Source of the DNA: Actinomycetales bacterium UBA1383
Lineage (GTDB): Bacteria > Actinomycetota > Actinomycetes > Actinomycetales > Actinomycetaceae
Length of the DNA stretch: 20,017 nucleotides
Direction of reading: 5' to 3'
NCBI GenBank assembly: GCA_002305415.1
Contig: DBQX01000124.1
Span: 1 to 20,017, forward strand
Both the position numbers and the translations under genes were made by a program. Shown here piece after piece: positions 8,222 to 15,000 of this stretch. Position 1 is the first letter of the stretch. Every line of letters begins with the position of its first letter. The notes below the pieces were generated by a model. The model had not been told where the DNA came from and ran no database searches. It worked only from the letters and a program-made list of their open reading frames with translations.

Positions 8222-9102
8222 CCGCCCAGCGCCTCGGCGTCGGGATCGTCGGGGCGGGCCGGGTGGGCACCGTCCTCGGCAACGCGCTGCGATCGCTCGG
8301 CCACGCCGTCGTCGGCGCCACCGCCGTCTCGGAGGGCTCCCGCGAGCGGGTCGAGCTGCTGCTCCCCGGCGTCCCGGTGCTGACGGTGGACGAGGTGATC
8401 CGGCGCTCGGAGGTGGTGTTCGTCACCGTGCCCGACGACGCGATCGCCGAGGTCGTGGGCGGCGCAGCGGCGCTCGGGCTGTGGCAGACCGGCCAGATCG
8501 TCATCCACACCTCGGGCGTCCACGGGCTTGAGGTGCTCGAGCCGGCGCGCGCCGCGGGCGCGCTGGTGCTGGCGATCCATCCCGCCATGACGTTCACGGG
8601 CACGTCGATCGACCTCGCCCGGCTGACGGGCTGCCCGTTCGCGGTCACCGCGCCCGCCCCGCTCCTGCCGATCGCCCAGGCATTGGTCGTCGAGATGGGG
8701 GGCGAGCCGTTCGTCGTCGCCCCGGCCGATCGGGCCGCGTACCACGCCGCGCTGACCCACGGGGCGAACCACCTCGTCACGCTCGTCGCACAGGCGGAGC
8801 GGATCCTCGCCGCCACCGGGATCGCCGCGCCGGGGCGCCTGCTCGGGCCGCTGCTCCACGCGGCCCTCGAGGGTGCGCTCGCCGACGGCGAACTGCACCT
8901 CACCGGGCCGGTGGTGCGCGGCGACGTCGGCACCATCCGCACGCACCTGGCCGCGCTCGCGGAACTCGGCGGGGAGGCGGACCTCGCCGAGGGCTACCGC
9001 GCGATGTGTGCCCTGACGGCGCGACGGGCGGCGGACAATGGGCGGATCAGCGACGCCACCGCGCGCCGGATCATCGACCTCGTGGGAGGAGCGGACGCAT
9101 GA
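8218..9102 (+). CDS. Rossmann-fold and DUF2520 domain oxidoreductase-like protein
   Basis: A 294-residue protein with an N-terminal NAD(P)-binding Rossmann domain (GVGIVGAGRVGT; GxGxxG glycines at 12, 14 and 17). It continues with VFVTVPDDAIAEVV and a helical C-terminal half containing AAYHAALTHGANHLVTLVAQAE and LTGPVVRGDVGTIRTHL, which fits the DUF2520 family. The overall layout resembles ketopantoate reductase or 6-phosphogluconate dehydrogenase-like enzymes. Its position immediately before panC and panD makes a pantothenate-pathway reductase a reasonable inference, since no panE is present here; this is not proven. GTG 8218 overlaps the previous stop (GTGA). Its own stop overlaps the panC ATG (ATGA). 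Confidence 0.83.
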   Translation: MTAQRLGVGIVGAGRVGTVLGNALRSLGHAVVGATAVSEGSRERVELLLPGVPVLTVDEVIRRSEVVFVTVPDDAIAEVVGGAAALGLWQTGQIVIHTSGVHGLEVLEPARAAGALVLAIHPAMTFTGTSIDLARLTGCPFAVTAPAPLLPIAQALVVEMGGEPFVVAPADRAAYHAALTHGANHLVTLVAQAERILAATGIAAPGRLLGPLLHAALEGALADGELHLTGPVVRGDVGTIRTHLAALAELGGEADLAEGYRAMCALTARRAADNGRISDATARRIIDLVGGADA

Positions 9103-9938
9103 GGGTGGTGACGACGCGGGCCGCGCTCGCCGAGGGCCTCGCGGATCTGGCCGGCACAAGGGCACTCGTGATGACCATGGGGGCGCTGCACGAGGGGCAC
9201 CTCACGCTGGTGCGCCGCGCCCGTGACCTCGCCGACCACGTGGTGGTCTCGATCTACGTCAACCCCCTCCAGTTCGGGCCGAACGAGGACTTCGCGTCCT
9301 ACCCGCGGGATCTCGAGGGTGACCTCGCGCTGCTGGAGCCCGAGGGGGTGGCGCTCGTCCTCGCCCCCACCGACGCCGAGATGTACCCCCGGGAGCCGCT
9401 GGTGCGGATCGACCCCGGTCCGGTGGCACGCATCCTCGAGGGCCGGACCCGGCCCGGCCACTTCGCGGGCGTGCTCCAGGTGGTCCACAAGGTGCTCAAC
9501 CTGACGGCGCCCGACGTGGCGTTGTTCGGGCGCAAGGACGCCCAGCAGCTCGCGCTGGTCACCACGATGGTGGAGGACCTGGACATGGCCGTGCGGATCG
9601 TGCCGGTGGACATCGTCCGCGACGACGACGGCGTGGCCCGGTCCTCCCGGAACGCCTACCTGGACGCGGGGGAGCGCGTGCAGGCCCGTGCGCTGTCGCG
9701 GGCGCTGTCCGCGGCCGCCGGGGCGGCCGGCGAGGGCCCGGACGCCGCGATGGCGGCCGCCCGGGCGGTGCTCGACGGCGCGGAGGGCGTGCGACTCGAC
9801 TACCTTGTACTCGTGGATCCCACCACGTTCACGGACCTCGCGCCCGGCGCGGGGACCGGGTTGATGGCCGTGGCCGCCTGGGTCGGCCCCACGCGGCTCA
9901 TCGACAACGCACTGCTGGACTTCGGAGGCAGGACATGA
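9099..9938 (+). CDS. panC: pantothenate synthetase (pantoate-beta-alanine ligase)
   Basis: Ligates pantoate and beta-alanine with ATP to form pantothenate, the precursor of coenzyme A. The 279-residue product shows MTMGALHEGH (H31 and H34 bind the adenylate), VSIYVNPLQFGPNEDFASYPR, GRKDAQQ at 144-150, and SSRNAYL at 182-188. The residue before TMGALHEGH is Met (M25), where many homologues have Pro; the catalytic His residues are kept. The ATG is preceded by GGGAGGA at 9084-9090 and overlaps the upstream stop by four bases. It overlaps panD by the same ATGA arrangement, so the two enzymes are likely made together. Confidence 0.96.
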   Translation: MRVVTTRAALAEGLADLAGTRALVMTMGALHEGHLTLVRRARDLADHVVVSIYVNPLQFGPNEDFASYPRDLEGDLALLEPEGVALVLAPTDAEMYPREPLVRIDPGPVARILEGRTRPGHFAGVLQVVHKVLNLTAPDVALFGRKDAQQLALVTTMVEDLDMAVRIVPVDIVRDDDGVARSSRNAYLDAGERVQARALSRALSAAAGAAGEGPDAAMAAARAVLDGAEGVRLDYLVLVDPTTFTDLAPGAGTGLMAVAAWVGPTRLIDNALLDFGGRT

Positions 9939-10435
9939 CCTCGCTGCTCCGCCCCATGGTGATCTCGAAGATCCACCGGGCGACCATCACGGACGCGGAC
10001 CTGCACTACGTCGGATCCATCACCGTCGACACCGACCTCCTCGAGGCCGCGGACCTGCTCCCGGGGCAGCAGGTGGACGTCGTCGACGTGACGAACGGCA
10101 ACCGCCTCACCACGTACGTGCTGCCGGGCGAGCCGGGGAGCGGCGAGATCTGCATCAACGGTGCCGCCGCGCACCTGGTGCACGCCGGGGACATCGTGAT
10201 CCTCATGGCCTACGGCCTCATGGGCGACGCGGAGGCGCGCACCTACACCCCGAAGGTGGTGTTCGTGGACGAGAACAACACCCCGATCGACATCAGCGGC
10301 GAACCGGGCAGGGTGCCGGACACCGAGGCCGGGCAGGCGCCGAACATGATGCCCTCCGGGCTGCCGTTCCGCTGGTCGTCAGGGCAGGCGCCCCGCCACG
10401 CGGGCGAGGTCGACGAGGACGCCTACGGGGTGTGA
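9935..10435 (+). CDS. panD: aspartate 1-decarboxylase (pyruvoyl enzyme) with C-terminal extension
   Basis: Makes beta-alanine for PanC from L-aspartate. It is synthesised as a proenzyme that self-cleaves; the cleavage site is the GS of DLHYVGSIT (G27-S28), so S28 becomes the pyruvoyl group. The motifs SKIHRATITDADL, GSGEICINGAAAHLV and GDIVILMAYGLM are classic. The product is 166 residues, about 25-40 longer than typical PanD: the extra ~35 residues after DNNTPID-like VDENNTPIDISG are Pro/Gly-rich and probably disordered. GGAGG at 9924-9928 precedes ATG 9935. ATG 9956 (MVISKIHR) would give a more standard N terminus but lacks the ribosome site. It is the last gene of the operon before the CRISPR locus. 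Confidence 0.96.
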   Translation: MTSLLRPMVISKIHRATITDADLHYVGSITVDTDLLEAADLLPGQQVDVVDVTNGNRLTTYVLPGEPGSGEICINGAAAHLVHAGDIVILMAYGLMGDAEARTYTPKVVFVDENNTPIDISGEPGRVPDTEAGQAPNMMPSGLPFRWSSGQAPRHAGEVDEDAYGV

Positions 10436-10445
10436 GCGCGGTGCG

Positions 10446-10463
10446 GTCCCTGAAATGTGGGAC
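10446..10463 (+). terminator. weak hairpin after panD
   Basis: GTCCC (10446-10450) and GGGAC (10459-10463) can pair with an 8-base loop just after the panD stop. The stem is short and no T-run follows, so this is only a candidate end for the ftsH-panD transcript. Confidence 0.25.
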
Positions 10464-10483
10464 GCGGGGCCGGAGTGCCGTTT

Positions 10484-10498
10484 GCTGATCCTGTCAGC
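10484..10498 (+). promoter_or_regulatory. short palindrome upstream of cas3
   Basis: GCTGA and TCAGC flank a 5-base centre (TCCTG), 22 bases before the preferred cas3 start. It could be an operator. A weak -10-like GAGAAT at 10508-10513 lies so close to GTG 10520 that a leaderless cas3 transcript is conceivable. Both are low-confidence by-eye calls. Confidence 0.25.
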
Positions 10499-10519
10499 GG
10501 TGGTGGCGAGAATGGCGGG

Positions 10520-13231
10520 GTGGACAACGAGTTACCGCTGACTTCGCTCTTCTGGGCGAAGAGCAACGCTGGCGGTGTACCCCACTCCCTGGTCGGGCAC
10601 CTGCGGGACACCGCCGCGGTGGGGGAACTGCTGTGGGACAGGTTTCTCGCGCCGAAGGTGCACAGGCAGCTGAACGATGTCGCTGGTGGGGCCAGGGGGC
10701 GGGATCTGCTTGTTGCGCTGTGCGCGCTCCACGATGTGGGTAAGGCGACTCCAGCCTTCCAGATCAAACTCGGTGGGGACAGCCCGGTCCTCGAGCAACT
10801 CAGGCGGAGAGGCCTCGCTCTGCCCCTCGCACCTGCGCACTCCATGGCTCATTGGCCGCACCCGAAAGCCTCGGTCGTCATAGCCCGTGCACTCGCGCAT
10901 CGCCACGGTGTGACCGGCTGCGAATGGGTGTACTCGATGTTGGAGGGCCACCACGGCAGGTACTTGAAGCCACCTGTGAAGCTCAAGGCCGGCGATTTGT
11001 CTAACCACGGGGATGTGAGTTGGCAGCGCGCCCAACTGGAACTCGCGGACGCCGTGCTCTCGGGCGCGGGAATCATCCTCGACGGATGGGCACTGCAGCA
11101 GCCCACCCGGGGTGTCCAGCTCGCACTCGGCGGGTTGCTCGTCATGGCCGACTGGATAGCCTCGTCGGATCTCTTCCCCGGTGACGGGATGCGGCCGCAG
11201 TCGATGGATCGTGCCCGAAGCCGCGCGGAGGCGGCCTGGTCCTCTCTTGGGCTCGTGCGAGGCTGGAATGACGGCGCACCGATCCACGATGCGAGCGAGT
11301 TCGAGCGGAGGTTCGGGTTTGGGCCTCGTCCGCTGCAGGAGCTGACCCTGAGGGCGGCGGAAACGATGCCGACACCCTGCTTGTATGTTGTCGAGGCGCC
11401 GATGGGCGAGGGGAAGACCGAAGCGGCGCTTGGCGCCGCAGAGATCATCGCCCGGCGTCATGGTCTCAGCGGACTGGTGTTTGCGATGCCCACCCAGGGG
11501 ACTACTGATGCCATGTATGCCCGCGTGCGCGAGTGGATGGCCAATGTGGATCCCTCCGTTACGGTCTCCTTGCTCCACGGAAAGGCGATGCTGAATGAGG
11601 CGTGGGTGAACACGCTATCTCAGCACCGCATGGGCGAGGTCCACGGTGATGAGCACGCCGCGAAGGACGCGTACGGCATGACTGACGAGTTCGGAACCGC
11701 CAGAGGTGCCTCGTCGTTGATGGCTTCGTACTGGCTTCTCGGCCGTCACCGAGGTCTGCTTTCACCCGTGGTGGTTGCCACTGTGGACCAGGTGCTGTGG
11801 GCGGCGACCCGCACCAAGTTCGTTGCCCTTCGTCATGCGGGGCTGATAGGCCGGGTGGTCGTTATCGACGAGGTTCACTCGTACGACGCCTACATGTCGG
11901 TCTTCCTGCACGAGTTGCTGCGCTGGTGTGCGCGGATGGGTACGCCGGTTGTGCTGATGTCGGCAACCCTTGCCTCACCCGTTCGCGCCGGCCTCGTGAG
12001 AGCGTGGCGAGAGGGATGTGGATCGGCGGGCGGTGACGCCGCGCAACCGACGGGGTTCCCGTCAGTGCTGGCGATAGATGGAGGGACGACGGTCGGAACG
12101 TCGTGCGAACAGTATCGTCAGGACTTGGAGGTCGCGGTCGGTGTCCTACCTTTGGCAGACCCCGACGACATCGACGCGCTTGCCGATTCCGTGGTAGCGG
12201 CAACCGAGTCCGGTGGCTGTGCCCTCGTGATCCTCAACGTCGTGGCGCGGGCGCAGGCGGTCTGGCGCAGCCTCGCGGCGAGGGGCCTTGATGCGCTCCT
12301 CATTCACGGGTGTCTCACCGCGGCGGAGCGAGCGCGTCGAACGGAGGCTGCGCTCGCGAAGCTTGGAAAAGACGGTGAAAGGCCCGACCGTTTTGTCGTG
12401 GTGGCCACTCAAATAGCCGAACAGAGCTTCGACATAGACGCGGACATCCTGTTCACCGACATTGCGCCAATGGACCTCCTCATCCAGCGAATCGGGCGCG
12501 TGCATCGACATGACCGGCCCGCCGAAGCTCGTCCCGCCGCGCTGCGGAACCCGCGCGTCGTCGTCACCGGAGTGGCACAGGGTGGCGCGCTGCCGCGTTG
12601 GCCGCGTTCGTTCACTCATGTCTACGGGGACTGGGCGCTGTTGGCGACAAGTGCCGAGTTGCTACGGCCGACGACGTGGACGATCCCTTCCGCCGTGCCG
12701 GCCCTGGTCGAGGGTGCGTACTCCGCAGAGTGGCTTGGTCCGCCTGCCTGGTCTGCAGCAGTCAAGAGCGCACGGGAGATGGAGGAGCGCGAACGCACGA
12801 CTCGACAGGAGTACGCGGCACAGTGGCGTCTCGACGCCGACCCCTTGACGGAGGCGACGACGCTGGTCAACCTTCACGTCCAAAGCACGGATGCCAGCGA
12901 AGACACTCGGACGGTGGTACGCGACGGCGACGATACGGTCGAGGTGTCCCTCATCGTCGCGGAAGCGGGTGGTCTCCGCACACTCGCCGGTATCCCGCTC
13001 GGGGAGCACGGTGAGCGTGCCGCGGACCCGGCTATCGCGCGAGTCGTGCTGGGCGATTCGGTGCGAATTCGCTGGTTCGACGGGCTGGAAACCGTCGGAC
13101 CTCATCCGCAGTGGATCGGCTTGCCTCTGCTTGGATACCAGCCCGTCCTGACGTTGGACGTAAGTGGCGCTGCACAAGTGGGCTCCCGGCTTCTGCACTA
13201 CGACCAGGCATTGGGGCTGTCGATCGAATGA
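10520..13231 (+). CDS. cas3: type I-E CRISPR-associated helicase/nuclease Cas3
   Basis: The effector that is recruited to Cascade-bound R-loops, then nicks and processively degrades the displaced strand. The 903-residue product has an N-terminal HD nuclease domain (VGHLRDTAAV, LHDVGKATPAFQ with H71-D72, LEGHHGRY, VMADWIASSD). An SF2 helicase follows: EAPMGEGKTEAALGAAE with GEGKT at 296-300, DEVH at 450-453, LMSATL, and QRIGRVHRH from 656. GTG 10520 is chosen because the product then begins DNELPLTSLFWAKS, as Cas3 proteins of this group do. The frame opens at GTG 10457, which would add 21 Gly-rich residues. No Shine-Dalgarno sequence is convincing at either start. It is a stand-alone Cas3, not fused to Cas8e. 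Codon use is less GC-biased than in the upstream operon. Confidence 0.95.
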   Translation: MDNELPLTSLFWAKSNAGGVPHSLVGHLRDTAAVGELLWDRFLAPKVHRQLNDVAGGARGRDLLVALCALHDVGKATPAFQIKLGGDSPVLEQLRRRGLALPLAPAHSMAHWPHPKASVVIARALAHRHGVTGCEWVYSMLEGHHGRYLKPPVKLKAGDLSNHGDVSWQRAQLELADAVLSGAGIILDGWALQQPTRGVQLALGGLLVMADWIASSDLFPGDGMRPQSMDRARSRAEAAWSSLGLVRGWNDGAPIHDASEFERRFGFGPRPLQELTLRAAETMPTPCLYVVEAPMGEGKTEAALGAAEIIARRHGLSGLVFAMPTQGTTDAMYARVREWMANVDPSVTVSLLHGKAMLNEAWVNTLSQHRMGEVHGDEHAAKDAYGMTDEFGTARGASSLMASYWLLGRHRGLLSPVVVATVDQVLWAATRTKFVALRHAGLIGRVVVIDEVHSYDAYMSVFLHELLRWCARMGTPVVLMSATLASPVRAGLVRAWREGCGSAGGDAAQPTGFPSVLAIDGGTTVGTSCEQYRQDLEVAVGVLPLADPDDIDALADSVVAATESGGCALVILNVVARAQAVWRSLAARGLDALLIHGCLTAAERARRTEAALAKLGKDGERPDRFVVVATQIAEQSFDIDADILFTDIAPMDLLIQRIGRVHRHDRPAEARPAALRNPRVVVTGVAQGGALPRWPRSFTHVYGDWALLATSAELLRPTTWTIPSAVPALVEGAYSAEWLGPPAWSAAVKSAREMEERERTTRQEYAAQWRLDADPLTEATTLVNLHVQSTDASEDTRTVVRDGDDTVEVSLIVAEAGGLRTLAGIPLGEHGERAADPAIARVVLGDSVRIRWFDGLETVGPHPQWIGLPLLGYQPVLTLDVSGAAQVGSRLLHYDQALGLSIE

Positions 13232-13246
13232 ACGAACGACAGCCCC
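13213..13246 (+). other. 10-bp inverted repeat spanning the cas3 stop codon
   Basis: GGGGCTGTCG (13213-13222) and CGACAGCCCC (13237-13246) are perfect complements with a 14-base loop that contains the cas3 TGA and an overlapping ATG (13228). It is a strong RNA hairpin. No T-run follows; it may be a factor-assisted terminator, an RNA end-stabiliser for cas3 mRNA, or an attenuator between cas3 and the Cascade genes. Confidence 0.6.
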
Positions 13247-13314
13247 ACCTCCCCGCGGTGACGGGGACAACGCGACTCTTCCCACCTACAAGGGATGACC
13301 ACCGCGCAGCGGTG
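13246..13314 (+). other. two CRISPR-repeat-like hairpins between cas3 and cas8e
   Basis: Hairpin 2 is TCCCCG (13250-13255), loop CGGTGA, CGGGGA (13262-13267). Aligned to the array repeat it keeps TCCCCGCG and CGGGG in register, 16 of 28 positions in all by my count. Hairpin 3 is CACCGC (13300-13305), loop GCA, GCGGTG (13309-13314), again recalling the CCCCGC/GCGGGG stem. The stems are 32 bases apart, against 45 in the array. These may be degenerate repeats, a crRNA-like regulatory RNA, or simply attenuator structures in a GC-rich leader. Confidence 0.4.
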
Positions 13315-13364
13315 ACGCACGCCCAATCTAGTCGCGCGTTCCTGGCGATGCGACCGAGTGAGCG

Positions 13365-13373
13365 TGCTATGGT
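13365..13373 (+). promoter_or_regulatory. extended -10 promoter candidate for cas8e operon
   Basis: TGC-TATGGT fits an extended -10 element (TGnTAnnnT), with TATGGT at 13368-13373. Transcription would start near 13380, about 30 bases before cas8e. No good -35 hexamer is seen at the right distance, which extended -10 promoters tolerate. It would let the Cascade/adaptation genes be expressed apart from cas3. Confidence 0.4.
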
Positions 13374-13383
13374 CTCCCACGCA

Positions 13384-13398
13384 CAATTTGAGAAATTG
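13384..13398 (+). promoter_or_regulatory. perfect AT-rich palindrome upstream of cas8e ribosome site
   Basis: CAATTT (13384-13389) and AAATTG (13393-13398) are perfect complements around GAG. An AT-rich perfect palindrome is unusual in this GC-rich sequence. It lies between the candidate -10 and the ribosome site (GGAGAGGG, 13398-13405), where a repressor operator or a translation-masking hairpin would be expected. Confidence 0.5.
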
Positions 13399-13410
13399 GA
13401 GAGGGTAGTT

Positions 13411-15000
13411 ATGCCGCCACGCTACGACCTGGTTGAGCAACCCTGTGTTCCGATCGTGAGACACAACGGATCTGAGTCTGCCGTCGTGTCCCTTCGGACC
13501 GCCCTGACGGAAGCGGTGAACTTCGTTGGGCTCGCGCCGGACAACGCGCTCGCGGCAGTGGTGCTGGTGCGATTGCTCTCAGCCATCGTGCTGGCCAGCG
13601 ATCCGTCGATCAGGGGCAGGGAGGACATCGAACGACTTTGGTCGATGGGATCGTTCGACATCGAGGCGTTGGAACGCTACTTCGCGGATCGGCCCGACTC
13701 GTTCGAACTCTTCGGGCAAGATCGCCCCTTCTATCAGGTGGCGGGCCTGAAGCCGCTGAGCGGGGAGCCGAAGCCAGCCTCGGCGCTCCGGTTGAGTGTC
13801 GCGACTGGCAACAACGTCCCGCTGTTCAGCACCCTCACGGAAGCAGATGCCGTCAGGCTGTCGCCCGCCGAGGCATTCCTGGGTCTGCTGGCAGTGCAGG
13901 GTTACGACACCGCCGCGATCAAGACCGGCGTGGTTGGCGACCCGGCGGCGAAAGCTGGAAAGACCACCGGCAATCCGACGGGGAACCTCGGGCAACTCGG
14001 AGCGGTGCTCCCGCTGGGACAGAACCTGTTCCACACCCTGCTGCTCAATCTCCCGCTCGTGTCCCGCAAGGAAGATGATCTACCTGCTTGGGATCGTGTC
14101 CTCACTCCCGCCTGGGAGATCCGTCAACCACGAGGCACACTCGACCTGCTGACGTGGCAGTCGCGACGAGTGCGCCTGATTCCCGACGATGACGGCTACG
14201 TTGTTGGGGCGGTGATCGGCGCGGGCGACCGTATGCACTTCACTCCTCCGGAGCTTGAGCCGCACACCTGCTGGAGAGACACGAAGACCGGAGACGTCGC
14301 CAGGCGTCCTGTGCGGTGGTCACCGGGGCAGGCGGCGTGGCGCGGTCTCGATTCGCTCCTCGCACTCGAGCACGCCGGCGACGTGGACACCGCGATGGTC
14401 ATTCGGCAGTTGGAGGACGTCACCGACTGGCTGGACGAGTCCTACCCGCTCTCCGTCCTGTGTGTCGGCGTCCAGTACGGAAACCAATCTGCTGTGATCG
14501 AGGATGTCTTCATCGATCGCATTCCGATGCCTGTCGCCGCGCTCCGCGCGCGCGATCCGAGCATCCGGACGGCACTCACGGAGGTCGTCCTCTCGGCAGA
14601 GAAGGTGAGACAAGCGCTCAACGGACTGTCAGACAACATCCGGCAGGCACAAGGGGGTGAGAGGCTCCCATGGGACAAGGGCTCTCACCCCGGTACCCAC
14701 GCGATGATGCAGTTCACGGCTCCGACCACTGAGCTGCTGATTGACCTTCAATGCGCACCCGGACGACTCGCTGACCGCGTTGTCGCATGGGAGAGAGCGG
14801 CGAGCGTGATCTCGTGGACGGTCGCCGATGGGCTTCTCGACCAGGCGTCACCGGGGGCATTCCGGGGGCACGAGATCACCGTCGGCGGCAAGGAGCGAAC
14901 CATCAGGCTCGCCGACGCCGAGGCGTGGTTCCGTGCGGCACTGGCGAAGGCTCTTCCCCGCATTTCCGCTGAGCAGAGACCACAAAGGAGGACCTCATGA
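13411..15000 (+). CDS. cas8e: type I-E Cascade large subunit Cas8e (Cse1/CasA)
   Basis: The Cascade subunit that reads the PAM, helps open the target DNA and recruits Cas3. The 529-residue product begins MPPRYDLVEQPCVPIVRHNG, like the N-terminal 'E-P-W-I-P-V' pattern of Cse1 proteins, and is close to the family's usual ~500-residue length. GQDRPFYQV, TGNNVPLFSTL, NPTGNLGQLGAVLPLGQNLF and DKGSHPGTHA are consistent with the family; the C-terminal part is helical. I chose ATG 13411 because GGAGAGGG lies 5 bases upstream. The same frame is open back to 13111, with an ATG at 13228 overlapping the cas3 stop, but that would add 61 residues crossing hairpins and promoter-like DNA. The stop overlaps the cas11 start (ATGA). 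Confidence 0.9.
   Translation: MPPRYDLVEQPCVPIVRHNGSESAVVSLRTALTEAVNFVGLAPDNALAAVVLVRLLSAIVLASDPSIRGREDIERLWSMGSFDIEALERYFADRPDSFELFGQDRPFYQVAGLKPLSGEPKPASALRLSVATGNNVPLFSTLTEADAVRLSPAEAFLGLLAVQGYDTAAIKTGVVGDPAAKAGKTTGNPTGNLGQLGAVLPLGQNLFHTLLLNLPLVSRKEDDLPAWDRVLTPAWEIRQPRGTLDLLTWQSRRVRLIPDDDGYVVGAVIGAGDRMHFTPPELEPHTCWRDTKTGDVARRPVRWSPGQAAWRGLDSLLALEHAGDVDTAMVIRQLEDVTDWLDESYPLSVLCVGVQYGNQSAVIEDVFIDRIPMPVAALRARDPSIRTALTEVVLSAEKVRQALNGLSDNIRQAQGGERLPWDKGSHPGTHAMMQFTAPTTELLIDLQCAPGRLADRVVAWERAASVISWTVADGLLDQASPGAFRGHEITVGGKERTIRLADAEAWFRAALAKALPRISAEQRPQRRTS

Noticed and set aside
10457..10519. cas3 start at GTG 10457
   Set aside because: It adds a Gly-rich 21-residue stretch unlike Cas3 N termini and has no ribosome site. 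Kept only as an alternative.
12662..13285. Minus-strand open frame of 207 codons opposite the end of cas3
   Set aside because: It lacks recognisable motifs and lies opposite a conserved cas3 C-terminal region in a high-GC sequence; a shadow frame.
13111..13410. N-terminally extended cas8e starting at ATG 13111 or ATG 13228
   Set aside because: The extension overlaps cas3 or crosses hairpins and promoter-like DNA, has no Cas8e-like sequence, and ATG 13411 has a good ribosome site and the usual family N terminus.
13231..13410. Small toxin gene (CreT-like) in the cas3-cas8e gap
   Set aside because: I looked for a short independent reading frame with its own ribosome site and found none convincing; only hairpins and promoter-like elements are visible.
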